From NCBI GenBank assembly GCA_963759125.1, contig CAVWXN010000005.1, positions 1 through 64,000 of the forward strand: 64,000 nt of DNA. The letters are read 5' to 3'. The stretch is from JABDQA01 sp963759125 (lineage in GTDB: Bacteria > Desulfobacterota > Desulfobulbia > Desulfobulbales > Desulfocapsaceae). This document shows positions 9,774 to 19,021 of this stretch, one piece after another; the stretch's first letter is position 1, and each line of letters begins with the position of its first letter. Position numbers and translations under genes: made by a program. The notes below the pieces were generated by a model. That model had not been told where the DNA came from, ran no database searches, and saw only the letters and a program-made list of their open reading frames with translations.

Positions 9774-10979
9774 TCAGCTTTCCAAATAGGCCTTAAACTT
9801 TGTCAGGCCCTCTTCGATGGCCGCCAGGTCGATTCCCGAATAAGCCAGCCGCAGATACTTTCTCGACTCACCAGGCAACGGCTTCCCGAAATGAGACCTG
9901 GCGCACATCGAGACCCCTGTCTGTTGCAGAACATCTTCGATAAACTCCTGATAAGTGGTGAATCCCTTGTTGGCCATGGCTTCGGTTACATCGGGCCAGA
10001 GGTAGAAGGTGGCATTGGGCCGGAAACAGGAGACCCCGTCGATATCGTTGAGCATATCGACACAGAGGTCACGCCGCTGCTTGAGGGTGTCAAGAATATC
10101 GAGCACCGGCTGCTGATCGCCGCTGAGGGCATCGAGCGCCGCCCACTGGACGAAATGATTGGTACATGACTCATCATTGACGTTGAGTTTTCCGATAATG
10201 GCAATGATGTCCTCGGGTCCGAGCGCTGCCCCGAGCCGCCAGCCGGTCATGGCAAATCTTTTCGAGAAGGTGTAGAGCACTACGCTGCGCTCTTCCATCC
10301 CCGGCTCGTTGATGATCGAGGTGGCCTGGCCGTCATAGTGGATATCGAAGTAGGCCTCGTCCAGCAGCACCATCAAGTTATGCTCGACTGCCAGCTCGGC
10401 TATCCGCCGTCGATCTTCGGCGCTGCACTCGGCGCTGGTCGGGTTGTGCAGATCATTGACAATGAGAATCTTTGTTTTACTGGTGATGGCTTGCTCAAGC
10501 TGGTTGATATCAAAGGTAAAATTGGACTCTCCAGGCACAGTCCCGTAGGGAACTGCCACACCGCCATGAAACTCTATCTGGGATTCGTAGATGGGAAATC
10601 CGGGGTTTGGATAGAGAACCTCATCACCGGGGTTCATTACGGTCAGCAAGAATTTGGAAATTACCGGCTTGCCGCCTGGCTGGACGGCAACATTCACCCC
10701 GGAGTAAGAGGTATTTCTGGTCCGGTTGAACTCTTTGGCCAGCGCTTCCCGCAGCTCGACGATGCCGACGTTGGCGGTATAGCCGGTTCTTCCATCTCTT
10801 ATGGCCCTGCAGGCAGCCTCGGTGATATGGCCCGGGGTTGCCAGGTTGAGGTCGCCCAGATGAAACGGATAGACCCGATTGCCCGCAGCGGCATGAGCGG
10901 CCGCCTGTCCGGCCACGACAAAGGCGGTTTCAACTCCAAGGTTAGCCACCCGGTCGGCAAACGTGAATACGTGAGTCAT
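9774..10979 (-). CDS. Class I/II pyridoxal-phosphate aminotransferase
   Basis: This is a 401-aa fold-type I aminotransferase of the aspartate/aminotransferase-A group. It has the N-terminal YPFHLGDLN and ATPGHITEA, GRTGYTANVGIVELREAL, the cofactor-stacking region LYPNPGFPIYESQIEF, NDLHNPTSAE (the usual N-NPTG with His inserted and Ser for Gly), DEAYFDIHY, the PLP lysine in TFSKRFAMTGWRLG, and the substrate-carboxylate Arg in YLRLAYSG. The ATG at 10979 is preferred over the open frame to 11060, because AGGAGAG precedes it and it gives the family length. It lies 52 bases downstream of an amidohydrolase gene on the same strand, so the two are probably an operon for turnover of an unidentified amino compound. 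Substrate unknown. Confidence 0.85.
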   Translation of the reverse strand: MTHVFTFADRVANLGVETAFVVAGQAAAHAAAGNRVYPFHLGDLNLATPGHITEAACRAIRDGRTGYTANVGIVELREALAKEFNRTRNTSYSGVNVAVQPGGKPVISKFLLTVMNPGDEVLYPNPGFPIYESQIEFHGGVAVPYGTVPGESNFTFDINQLEQAITSKTKILIVNDLHNPTSAECSAEDRRRIAELAVEHNLMVLLDEAYFDIHYDGQATSIINEPGMEERSVVLYTFSKRFAMTGWRLGAALGPEDIIAIIGKLNVNDESCTNHFVQWAALDALSGDQQPVLDILDTLKQRRDLCVDMLNDIDGVSCFRPNATFYLWPDVTEAMANKGFTTYQEFIEDVLQQTGVSMCARSHFGKPLPGESRKYLRLAYSGIDLAAIEEGLTKFKAYLES

Positions 10980-11031
10980 TTCCAACTCTCCTAGTTTATT
11001 CTTATGATCTTTGAATTCAGGATGATCAGCT

Positions 11032-12306
11032 TTAATACCTGACTTTCCCACTGAACGCAACTCCCTCGAATTTCCTTAGAGTAGTGTAATCGGGGTCTCT
11101 GCGGTAGGCCTGGCTCGGCTGGCCGTCGAGGTAAATGGTTTCCAGATAGGTCAATTTCCTGGGCAGCTGGGACGGAGTCCCCCTGGTTACCAGAAAATTG
11201 GCCGGCTTTCCGGGTTCGATGGTGCCCACATCTTCCAATCCGAGCAGCTGGGCTCCCTGTTTGGTGGCGCAGCCTATCGTTTCAGCCAAGCTGAAGCCAG
11301 CCCGCATGAACAGCTTCATCTCCTCCACCAGCGACTCACCGTGGAGCACACCTAGACTGCCGCTGTCGCTTCCCAGGGCCACTTTTACCCCCAATTCCCG
11401 GGCCAGGGCGACCTGCTCCAGCTGGTGAGCCAGATTCTGCTCGACCACCTTCGCATCTATCGGGGCCCGGTAATGATCAGCGTTCAGACCATAGGCTTTC
11501 ATGGTGTAAAGCGTCGGCACCCAGTACACACCTTTCTCGGCCATCAGCTCGAGATTCTCCCGCCCCATGAAAAAACCGTGTTCGATAGAATGGCATCCCG
11601 CTTCAAGAGCAGTTCTGACCGGATCTTCACCATTGGCATGAACCATCACCTTATGCCCCAGACGGTTTGCCTCGCTTACCAGCTCGCCAAGCTGCTGCCT
11701 GGAAAACTGTGGTTCGGTCTGCTGAGCAAACCTGATCATGCTGTTCAGTCCGGAATTGACCACCTTGATCAGCCTGGTCGGCTGGGCCAGCCGCAAAAAG
11801 GCCTGAAGCAGTGATTCGTCATCTTCCGGGCAGACGCCAATCAACGCCCCGTAACGGTCTCTGCGATGATAGGCCCGGCCCGGAGAAGTCACCATCACCG
11901 GCAGAGTGGCAGGATCGTGCTGCTCCGCCAGGTAACGGAGTACACAACCCGATCTGTCGCCGCCGTCGCGGACCGCCAGCACGCCGTGTGAGAAATGGTG
12001 CCTGAGGTGCTCCTCTATAATCGGAACCAGTTCCTCATAAGTGGCTTCAAGCTGCTTCTCTCTGAAGTCCTGGTCGATGCTGCCGGACATGCAGAGATGC
12101 ACATGGCTGTCGATCAGGATCGGCAGGATGACACAATGAGACAGGTCCGTTACCAGCTCGGCGGGCGGCTTTTCTGCGGCGATATCATCATAGATGTCAA
12201 CTATGTATCCCGACTCGACGACGATAACCTGTTTTTTCCTGACGGGTCCGCCGTGTCCATCGATCAGCGACCCGACCCGGATGTGGTTACTGGATTTGTG
12301 GGTCAT
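11032..12306 (-). CDS. Amidohydrolase-superfamily metal-dependent hydrolase (imidazolonepropionase/prolidase-like)
   Basis: This 424-aa TIM-barrel hydrolase has the expected metal residues in order: DSHVHL (HxH) near residue 66, a Lys in LIKVVNSG that is a candidate carbamylated ligand, His in KVMVHANGED, His in SIEHGFF, and Asp in LGSDSGSLGVLHG. The C-terminal small domain has IEPGKPANFLVTRG, typical of cytosolic imidazolonepropionase/dipeptidase-like enzymes. No signal peptide is visible, so it acts in the cytoplasm. It is the first gene of a probable two-gene operon with the PLP aminotransferase, which suggests hydrolysis of an amide or cyclic amino compound followed by transamination. The ribosome site is weak. 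Confidence 0.85.
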   Translation of the reverse strand: MTHKSSNHIRVGSLIDGHGGPVRKKQVIVVESGYIVDIYDDIAAEKPPAELVTDLSHCVILPILIDSHVHLCMSGSIDQDFREKQLEATYEELVPIIEEHLRHHFSHGVLAVRDGGDRSGCVLRYLAEQHDPATLPVMVTSPGRAYHRRDRYGALIGVCPEDDESLLQAFLRLAQPTRLIKVVNSGLNSMIRFAQQTEPQFSRQQLGELVSEANRLGHKVMVHANGEDPVRTALEAGCHSIEHGFFMGRENLELMAEKGVYWVPTLYTMKAYGLNADHYRAPIDAKVVEQNLAHQLEQVALARELGVKVALGSDSGSLGVLHGESLVEEMKLFMRAGFSLAETIGCATKQGAQLLGLEDVGTIEPGKPANFLVTRGTPSQLPRKLTYLETIYLDGQPSQAYRRDPDYTTLRKFEGVAFSGKVRY

Positions 12307-12733
12307 TGCTCTATGTTGGGCTGAAATTTTCCGGGATGGTAAACCATCCGATGACTATAACCCTGTTCGGACAATTGTGAATGTTATTTGATCGCCATCT
12401 TCCATTTAACCGCCTCTATCCAGTCCGGCGATGGCCTTTATTCCGGTAGTCGAAGGCCCCGATAATCCGGTTGTTTTCAGCTGGCCGGGAAGGACGAGAC
12501 GCACACATCAATATTTTTGAATCCAGTAATAAGATTAATTGCATTATGTTTGGTTTTATGGTAGGCATCAACTTGAGATCTGAATTTCCCATGCTCTACC
12601 GAAATTTACAGTTGTGTGCCGGATATGCTGCTAATATCCGGTACATTTTTATGTTGTTGGGCAAGAAGCAGGACACAGAGTTCGTTCAGTGGGGGCAAGA
12701 AGATTATCAAATTATCGAACAGGAGGCTGACCT
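12307..12733. other. Intergenic region between amidohydrolase and acs
   Basis: This is the divergent promoter region. An 88-codon plus-strand frame (12471-12737) has no recognisable domain and overlaps the acs start, so it is taken as chance. No riboswitch or clear operator is seen. The acs ribosome site GGAGG lies at its right end. Confidence 0.4.
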
Positions 12734-14767
12734 ATGAGTGAAGAGAAGAAGGTTATTGAAACTTCTGAAGCTGAAATTGCGGTACATTGGCAGGAGGAAG
12801 AGTATATCCATCCATCGCCAGAATTCGTCGGCCAGGCTAACCTGACCGACCCTTCCATTTTCGAGCGCTTCAGCCTCGACAACTTTCCCGATTACTACAC
12901 AGAATTCGCTGAACTTCTCACCTGGTACAAGTATTGGGATGAAGTACTCGACACCAGTGACGCACCTTGCTGGAAGTGGTTCAAGGGTGGCAAGCTGAAC
13001 GCCAGCTTTAACTGCATTGATCGTCATCTTGCCCAATACAAGAATAAGACCGCCATCCATTTCGTCCCTGAACTGGAGGAAGAGGCTGTCCAGCACGTTA
13101 CCTATCAGGAACTCTATGTTCGGGTCAACGAAATGGCGGCTCTTCTGAGAGACAGCGCCGGCCTGAAGCGAGGCGATCGGGTAACGATCCACATGCCGAT
13201 GTCGGCTGAACTGCCGATCACCATGCTCGCCTGTGCCCGGCTCGGCGTTATCCATTCAGTGGTCTTCGGCGGCTTCTCGTCAAGCGCCTGTGCGGATCGA
13301 ATCATCGACTCCAACAGCAGGGTACTGCTAACCATGGACGCCTACTATCGGGGGGGCAAGCTGCTCAACCACAAAACAGTGGACGATGAAGCCTGCCAGC
13401 TCGCTGAAGAGGGCGGCCAGAAGGTCGATATGCTGTTGATCTGGCAGCGTTATCCCGGAAAAAACTCCTCTGAATCACCACTCGTTGAAGGCCGCGATGT
13501 GATCGTCAACGAGGAGTTGAAGAAGTATTACGGCGCCCGGGTGGAACCGGAGCAGATGCTCGCCGAGGATCCGCTGTTTTTGATGTATACCAGTGGCACG
13601 ACTGGTAAACCGAAGGGCTGCCAGCACGGTACCGGCGGCTATCTTTCCTATGTCACGGCGATGTCCAAATATATCCAGGACATTCATCCCGAGGACGTCT
13701 ACTGGTGTATGGCCGATATCGGCTGGATCACCGGCCATTCGTTCATCGTCTACGGACCACTGGCGCTGGCTGCCTCGACGGTGATCTACGAAGGCGTACC
13801 GACCTATCCGGATGCAGGCCGCTCCTGGAGAATCGCCCAGGAACTAGATGTCAATATTTTCCACACGGCGCCGACGGCAATCCGGGCCCTGAGGAAAATC
13901 GGTCCCGATGAGCCGGCCAAGTACAATTATAAATTCAAGCACATGACCACCGTCGGTGAGCCGATCGAGCCTGAAGTATGGCGCTGGTACCACAGCACTG
14001 TGGGACGTGGAGAAGCGGTAATCGTCGACACCTACTGGCAAACCGAGACCGGTGGATTTCTCTGCTCCACGGTACCAGGTCTCGAGCCCATGAAGCCGGG
14101 CAGTGCAGGTCGCGGAGTTCCGGGAATTCACCCGATTGTCTTCGACGAAGAAGGCAAAGAACTGCCCGCCGGTACAGGCAAGGCCGGAAACATCTGCATC
14201 CAGAACCCCTGGCCGGGCTGCTTTATGACCATCTGGGGTGATCGTGACCGATTTGTTAAGACTTATTTCAGCATGTACAACAAGGATCCGAACTCCAAAG
14301 ACTGGCGTGACTGGCCATATCTGACCGGTGATGCCGCCGTTGTTTCCGCTGACGGCTACGTCAGGATCCTGGGCAGAATTGACGATGTAATCAACGTTTC
14401 GGGTCATCGTCTCGGCACCAAGGAAATCGAATCTGCGGCCCTCACCGTAACTGAGGTTGCAGAGGCGGCTGTGGTACCGGTGGCCCACGAAATCAAAGGC
14501 AAGGAGCCGGAACTCTACGTCTCCCTCAAACCAGGTATCGAAGCATCACCAGAACTGCAGCAGAAAATTGCCGATGCTATCGTCTTCCAGATCGGCAAAA
14601 TCGCCAAATGCAAAAACGTCTGGATCGTTCCAGATATGCCCAAAACCCGCTCTGGAAAGATTATGCGTCGGGTCCTCGGAGCCATATCGAACAATGGCGA
14701 CGTTGGCAATGTCATGACCCTTGCCAACCCTGAGATTGTTGAAGAAATCCAGAATATGGTCAAATAA
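12734..14767 (+). CDS. acs: Acetyl-CoA synthetase (AMP-forming)
   Basis: This 677-aa ANL-superfamily ligase converts acetate, ATP and CoA to acetyl-CoA. Visible motifs are the acetyl-CoA synthetase N-terminal region (WYKYWDEVLDTSDAPCWKWFKGGKLNAS), VVFGGFSSSACADRI, the P-loop-like MYTSGTTGKPKGCQH, DTYWQTETGG, YLTGDAAVVSADGYVRILGRIDDVINVSGHRLG, and the acetylation-site lysine in PKTRSGKIMRR near the end. Length is close to the usual 650. In the A10 region it reads GHRLGTKEIES where most Acs have GHRMGTAEVES, so another short acyl chain such as propionate is possible. GGAGG lies eight bases before the ATG, and a strong terminator follows. Confidence 0.93.
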   Translation: MSEEKKVIETSEAEIAVHWQEEEYIHPSPEFVGQANLTDPSIFERFSLDNFPDYYTEFAELLTWYKYWDEVLDTSDAPCWKWFKGGKLNASFNCIDRHLAQYKNKTAIHFVPELEEEAVQHVTYQELYVRVNEMAALLRDSAGLKRGDRVTIHMPMSAELPITMLACARLGVIHSVVFGGFSSSACADRIIDSNSRVLLTMDAYYRGGKLLNHKTVDDEACQLAEEGGQKVDMLLIWQRYPGKNSSESPLVEGRDVIVNEELKKYYGARVEPEQMLAEDPLFLMYTSGTTGKPKGCQHGTGGYLSYVTAMSKYIQDIHPEDVYWCMADIGWITGHSFIVYGPLALAASTVIYEGVPTYPDAGRSWRIAQELDVNIFHTAPTAIRALRKIGPDEPAKYNYKFKHMTTVGEPIEPEVWRWYHSTVGRGEAVIVDTYWQTETGGFLCSTVPGLEPMKPGSAGRGVPGIHPIVFDEEGKELPAGTGKAGNICIQNPWPGCFMTIWGDRDRFVKTYFSMYNKDPNSKDWRDWPYLTGDAAVVSADGYVRILGRIDDVINVSGHRLGTKEIESAALTVTEVAEAAVVPVAHEIKGKEPELYVSLKPGIEASPELQQKIADAIVFQIGKIAKCKNVWIVPDMPKTRSGKIMRRVLGAISNNGDVGNVMTLANPEIVEEIQNMVK

Positions 14768-14790
14768 GGCCGAGCAGATAAACCTACGGA

Positions 14791-14834
14791 AAAGGCGGAG
14801 CTCCGGAACAATCCGGAACTCCGCCTTTGTTTTT
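14791..14834 (+). terminator. Terminator after acs, possibly bidirectional
   Basis: Arms of 17 nt (14791-14807 and 14812-14828, one mismatch) start with AAA and end with TTT, followed by GTTTTT. It lies between convergent acs and the DsrC-like gene and may serve both. Confidence 0.88.
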
Positions 14835-14878
14835 AATCCTTTGCTCTATCCTACTCGTTCCGAGCTTCCTGCGTCTAT

Positions 14879-15214
14879 CTAGAAACAGAATCCCTGCATC
14901 GGTACCCCGGCAATGGCGAAGGCCTGCTGCACCCCTTTGGGGAACAGACTGTAGAAATGTCTCAGCGTGCCCTTTTCGGGTCCATATTTTTTTGCGAGAT
15001 TGGCCGCAATAACCCGGGGATTTGGATGCTGCTTACGCTTGTTGTAGGTGGTTCTGATGAATTCGATGGCCTCCAGATGCTCTTCATCCAGTTCCAATCC
15101 AGCCTTGTTGGCCAGCCAATCCCTGATCTCGTTGTCCCAGGAATCTCCGTTGATGAGATAATCCTTCTCGGTCAACAGATATCTTCTGTCCTTGAGTTTT
15201 ACATGATAAGCCAT
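14879..15214 (-). CDS. DsrC/TusE-family sulfur-carrier-like protein with a single C-terminal cysteine
   Basis: This 111-aa protein matches the DsrC/TusE/DsvC fold: a central WDNEIRDWLANKAGLELDEEH-type helix pair, IEFIRTTYNKRKQHPNPRVI, and the LRHFYSLFPKGVQQAFAIAGVP tail. The C-terminus ends FCF, so the penultimate (carrier) cysteine is present. The second cysteine ten residues upstream, which DsrC uses to form a disulfide, is a Phe here. One cysteine fits TusE-like or regulatory DsrC-like proteins better than the DsrC that works with dissimilatory sulfite reductase. The start at 15214 has GGGAGG seven bases upstream, and the longer frame to 15322 looks non-coding. It stands alone, convergent with acs. 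Confidence 0.85.
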   Translation of the reverse strand: MAYHVKLKDRRYLLTEKDYLINGDSWDNEIRDWLANKAGLELDEEHLEAIEFIRTTYNKRKQHPNPRVIAANLAKKYGPEKGTLRHFYSLFPKGVQQAFAIAGVPMQGFCF

Positions 15215-15431
15215 GACCATACCTCCCACGTTCACGTTGTTCCTGCCTCGGTCGCCAGTTCCTTCGCTGACGCCCGTTGCAATGCGGCCGCAATGTGAGG
15301 ATGCGATCACAAAGCGGATCACATTGCTTTCTTTGAACTACATTATACCACGAAAAATTACCCTAAGTAACTAAATTTGCGCCGTAATACTACATTGTGG
15401 CAGGGATATGGCCGGCACCAATGAGGAGGGG

Positions 15432-16235
15432 TCAGGAGAGCACTCTGATAATCTCTGCAATATCGGCGCGGCGCCCATAGGTACCGAGATTTCTGAAATT
15501 TGTCTGATATGACGGGTCAGGCGGCAGGCCCAGAATCGCATCGGTAACCGTCATCAACATCTGCAGTTGTTCGACGATTTGTTCCTGGCTTTCATGGGGC
15601 ACCCGGTAACGCTGCATCATCAGGTACTCCATGGAGTATTGGTCCCTCTTACGCTCGAATTCTCTGATCTCTCTAAGCGTCTCTATCAGTTGCCGTCGCC
15701 GCTCGAGAAGATACCCCTCAATCGAGACAGGTTCATTGATTTCTGCAAGAAGCGTCAGAAGCAGCCCGAACAGTTCGAGAAAAATTTCTTCATAGGGCTG
15801 GCTTTTCTCTATGAAGCCACAGAGAAAATCAAGTTTGTCGGTGCCGAGCGAATTCCCCCTGCAGCGCAGCATCAGCCGGGAAACAATCACCGTCTCCGGC
15901 GGATAGAACTCGTTCAGGGAGGCAACCAACTGGCTGTCGATACGCCTGTCGAGGTAGAGTTTGCTGACAAAATAGTCTATTGCATCGAGATCAACCAGCA
16001 ATTTAAAACGGTGGTCTCCTGGCAGATGGATAGGGACTGCGTCGATCTTCCGGCGGAGATCGAGAGCGAGTGCTTTCAATTCGACCGGGCCGTAAATAGG
16101 CTCGGTGCTGAGCAGGGGTTCAAGGGTTGCCCTTGCCCCCATCTCAGGAGTAAATATCAAGGCCAGCAGTTCATCGCGCTCTTCAAACCGGGGATCTATC
16201 AAGGCAGCCTCGAGTTCAGCGGACTCAAACCGCAC
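15432..16235 (-). CDS. Hypothetical helical cytoplasmic protein, probably frameshifted at its N-terminus
   Basis: I do not recognise this protein. It is 267 aa, strongly helical and acidic, with no signal peptide or membrane helix. It includes a Leu-rich stretch (LELFGLLLTLLAEI) and a likely coiled coil (ERRRQLIETLREIREFERKRDQ). The GTG start at 16235 has no nearby ribosome site. Just upstream and overlapping, an ATG frame at 16342-16199 encodes MDDTEVKKVLLEKAILKLLEEG and so on, and crosses an 8-base T run. Together they look like one gene of about 300 codons broken by an indel, although the simplest join is not clean because a TGA lies in the second frame just upstream of the GTG. It stands between the DsrC-like gene and a divergent MetE-like gene. 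Confidence 0.65.
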   Translation of the reverse strand: MRFESAELEAALIDPRFEERDELLALIFTPEMGARATLEPLLSTEPIYGPVELKALALDLRRKIDAVPIHLPGDHRFKLLVDLDAIDYFVSKLYLDRRIDSQLVASLNEFYPPETVIVSRLMLRCRGNSLGTDKLDFLCGFIEKSQPYEEIFLELFGLLLTLLAEINEPVSIEGYLLERRRQLIETLREIREFERKRDQYSMEYLMMQRYRVPHESQEQIVEQLQMLMTVTDAILGLPPDPSYQTNFRNLGTYGRRADIAEIIRVLS

Positions 16236-16494
16236 GTCGATTCAGCAAAAAAAAGGATATCCTCCGAAAGGACTATCCCCTCCTCAAGCAACTTCAGAAT
16301 CGCCTTTTCCAAAAGCACCTTCTTTACCTCGGTATCGTCCATTGCTGTTGTTCACCTATGAGTTGATTTCCTGACTGGTGCGCTAGTCCATCGGACTTGA
16401 CATTATACCCGACTCAAATAGAATGATCTCCTGGTAATACCACCTATGCCTGACCACCTAGATTCAGCTATAACTCTCTCACCGCGAGGGCGAT

Positions 16495-17586
16495 ATGTTT
16501 TCACCGAATTGTCTGCCTATCTTGATCGGCAGCCTGCCCCTTAAGGATCACGCCGAGGCCGTCGATCTGATTTTCGAGCACACCCCTGAGATTCCTCTGT
16601 GGCCCCAGCTTCCGAAACATAAAAAAGAAGGGATGGTGCGCCAATTCGCCAGCGGTTTCCCGGGACTGATAGACCGGGGCTCAAGCTGCTGGATCGATAG
16701 AGAAAAAGACAGTTTCATCAGCGAAATGACTTCCTTTTACGAGCATGTCATTGAGTGTCAGACGCTGCCGGTGCTGCCCCACGATTCGATATTTGCCCTC
16801 GGGGACGACACTGCCAGGGGATTTTCTGTATTCAAAGAAAGGCTTGAAACAACCCAACACTTGCCGCTTACGGTAAAAGGACAGGTAACCGGCCCGGTCA
16901 CGGCGGGAATCGGGATAAAGGATCGACAGGGGGTGCCACTGGTATACGACGACGATCTTCGAGATATGCTGATCAAGTTGCTGGCCGGCAAGGCTCGCTG
17001 GCAGATCGAGCAGTTTCGGCCATTCTGCACCGATGTTCCCCCCATTATCTTCATCGACGAGCCGGGAATCGTAAATTTTGGTTCAACCGCCTTCGCAGGT
17101 GTCTCCCGGGAGCTGGTGCTGGACGGAGTGCTGGAATTGATCGGTGCTATCAAAGATGCAGGAGGCCTCAGCGGTCTGCACATATGTGCCAATGGCGACT
17201 GGGAACCGGCCCTGAGTTCTGAAACCGATATAATCAGCTTCGATGGTTATTCATATTTCGACAATTTCGTACTCTACCGGGAGCAGCTCGTCGCCTATCT
17301 CAAAAGAGGAGGCATCCTCGCCTGGGGGATAGTTCCGACATCCCCGCCTGATACGGTAACGGAAGAAACGGTCGAAACGCTTTATGGAAAATGGTGCGAC
17401 CAGCTGAAAACCCTGTGCTCCTTTGGATTCACCGAGCAGCAGATCGTCCGCCAGACCTTGATTGCACCAGCCTGCGGAACCGGCTCATTGAGCCCCGAAC
17501 TGGCCTTGAAAGTGCTGTCGATGACCAGAGATCTGGCCGATCTGATCAGAAACGACTTTTCACTCGGTGGTGACTCCCTGCCCTAG
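16495..17586 (+). CDS. UROD/MetE-fold methyltransferase-like protein
   Basis: This 363-aa TIM barrel resembles the C-terminal (catalytic) half of cobalamin-independent methionine synthase and the uroporphyrinogen decarboxylase superfamily. It has GSLPLKDHAEAVDLIF at the start, TVKGQVTGPVT, FIDEPGIVNFG, the zinc-ligand pattern HICANGDW (HxC), DGYSYFDNF, WGIVPTSP, and a last cysteine in APACGTGSLSPELALKVL. The N-terminal MetE half is absent, as in core-MetE-like or corrinoid-linked methyltransferases. These residues predict zinc-dependent thiol alkylation, but the methyl donor is unknown. GAGGGCG precedes the ATG. Its last 27 bases overlap the convergent HAD gene. Confidence 0.78.
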   Translation: MFSPNCLPILIGSLPLKDHAEAVDLIFEHTPEIPLWPQLPKHKKEGMVRQFASGFPGLIDRGSSCWIDREKDSFISEMTSFYEHVIECQTLPVLPHDSIFALGDDTARGFSVFKERLETTQHLPLTVKGQVTGPVTAGIGIKDRQGVPLVYDDDLRDMLIKLLAGKARWQIEQFRPFCTDVPPIIFIDEPGIVNFGSTAFAGVSRELVLDGVLELIGAIKDAGGLSGLHICANGDWEPALSSETDIISFDGYSYFDNFVLYREQLVAYLKRGGILAWGIVPTSPPDTVTEETVETLYGKWCDQLKTLCSFGFTEQQIVRQTLIAPACGTGSLSPELALKVLSMTRDLADLIRNDFSLGGDSLP

Positions 17587-18244
17587 ATCGAAACCCGGAA
17601 AGATCTCGGACATCGCCTGTTTCAGACCGGTGCAGTCCGGCAGCATTCGGCGCATCATCGGGAAGCTCAACATCCCCCTGGACTCCCAGGAAATGCAGCC
17701 CCGTTTTTCGGGCAGCATGATAGTCGGTCAAGGCGTCACCAATGAACACGCAGGAGGCCGGCTCCAGTTGGTAGGCTGCCAGCAGCGCCCTGATATGGTC
17801 GGTTTTTTTGATTGGTGAACCGAGTATCTCGTTGAAATAATGGCCCATCTTCCTGGCCTCTATCACCATTTTCAGTTCGTCTTCCGGCGTACCGGAGATG
17901 ACGAAGATCCGGCACCGGCCCTGCATCTCTATAAAAAATTCCTCGGCACCCCTGATCCATGGGGCTGCGATCACCCTGTCGACGACAAGTTTTGAATATC
18001 TTCTGCCCCAGTCCTCTAATTCATTTTCGGAAAGCGGGGTTCCGACAAAGTGAGCATGGGAATACTGAATTTTATCAATTCGGCTTATTCCCCCGTTGAG
18101 CCGGTGATGCTCGAGCACCTGGGCCAGTATTGCATCGCCGTATGGTGCGAACAAAACTTTGAAGGCTTCCGTTTTGACGCCGACAGAGTCGACCACCACT
18201 CCGTCAAAATCAAAGAAACAACCAATTTCTTGAGAATTACTCAT
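17560..18244 (-). pseudogene. HAD-family hydrolase (phosphoglycolate phosphatase/beta-phosphoglucomutase type), one-base frameshift near C-terminus
   Basis: The frame shows all HAD motifs: FDFDGVVVDS (catalytic DxD), VISGTPEDE (motif II), the Lys in IKKTDH, and FIGDALTDYHAA (motif IV). After ELPDDAP the open frame runs into non-family sequence. In the next frame, however, the typical ending continues as MLPDCTGLKQAMSEIFPGF and stops at 17560. One surplus A on the minus strand, near plus 17646, explains this. Total length 685 (one more than a multiple of three) agrees. The damage removes only the last 30 or so residues, outside the active site, so it may be a sequence error and the protein functional. 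It likely dephosphorylates a small sugar phosphate. Confidence 0.8.
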
Positions 18245-18277
18245 CCTTGATTCACCTACAAAGTTCGCTCGATAGGG

Positions 18278-18694
18278 TCAGAAGACCAGACGATGCCTAA
18301 GGTTCTTGGGCAGATGGGCGGCAATCGCCGCAATGAAAAAAGCCAAAGTTACCGTTACTGTCGGTGGCAGGTAGCCGTGGTAGGCTACCCCGAGCAGGAC
18401 AAGTTTTACGAGCGTTGCCAGCCCCGCAACCTCACGGTAGAGCGCCCGGTGACGCATTCCTTCCGTTACCACCAGGGTAACACCGGTAACGATTGACAGC
18501 CACAGATACAAGGCCGGAGGACCAACGATCCCATCAAGTAGAAAACTACTCAGGTAAACCGCAGCACCAACCTGGTGCAGGGCCCTGATTACTACAGAAA
18601 ACAAGACCAGCCAATAAGGCCTGTGAGCAACCGGCCCCAGCGCTGGAGCTGCATTTTTTCTTCTGGACCCATGTGCGCTGCCATTGAACCACAT
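18278..18694 (-). CDS. Hypothetical integral membrane protein
   Basis: This 138-aa protein has a polar, basic N-terminus of about 25 residues and then four hydrophobic helices (about 28-44, 50-72, 88-105 and 110-127, rich in Leu, Val and Ala). It ends in a basic tail. I cannot name a family. It lies 33 bases downstream of the HAD gene start and may be co-transcribed with it. No catalytic motif is visible. Confidence 0.65.
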   Translation of the reverse strand: MWFNGSAHGSRRKNAAPALGPVAHRPYWLVLFSVVIRALHQVGAAVYLSSFLLDGIVGPPALYLWLSIVTGVTLVVTEGMRHRALYREVAGLATLVKLVLLGVAYHGYLPPTVTVTLAFFIAAIAAHLPKNLRHRLVF

Positions 18695-18753
18695 CCGTTA
18701 ATTTTTCCTCCCAACTAAATAGACAGCGTAAAACTTGTCGATAATTAATTAAC

Positions 18754-18872
18754 ATGAGCCTTTTACAAGACTAAATCAAACATGCGAGAAATTTTACCAC
18801 AGAATATGATATATTCCGGGTAAAATTTCGCATGACAAGAGTTTGGCGAAAAGATCGTTTGCAAAGGCTCAT
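18754..18872. mobile_element. MITE-like inverted-repeat element, copy 1
   Basis: A 119-bp element with terminal inverted repeats (ATGAGCCTTTTACAA against ATGAGCCTTTGCAAA read from the other end). It has a nested inner palindrome (ATGCGAGAAATTTTACC and GGTAAAATTTCGCAT) and no coding capacity. A second, longer copy is at 61072-61214, and a partial relative at 9686-9770. Confidence 0.8.
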
Positions 18873-19021
18873 AAGAAAAAGGACTATCCCCCATATCTCC
18901 TGAAAATTTACGTAAGCTGATCCTAAATTGCCATACACATTTCAGCAAATATGGTTATTATGACTTCATTAAGCAGTTATATAAACCCTGCCATGACCCT
19001 TTAGACCTTGGGGGAGAAGAT

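Noticed and set aside
12471..12737. 88-codon plus-strand frame before acs
   Set aside because: Overlaps the acs start, lacks a ribosome site and has no recognisable domain.
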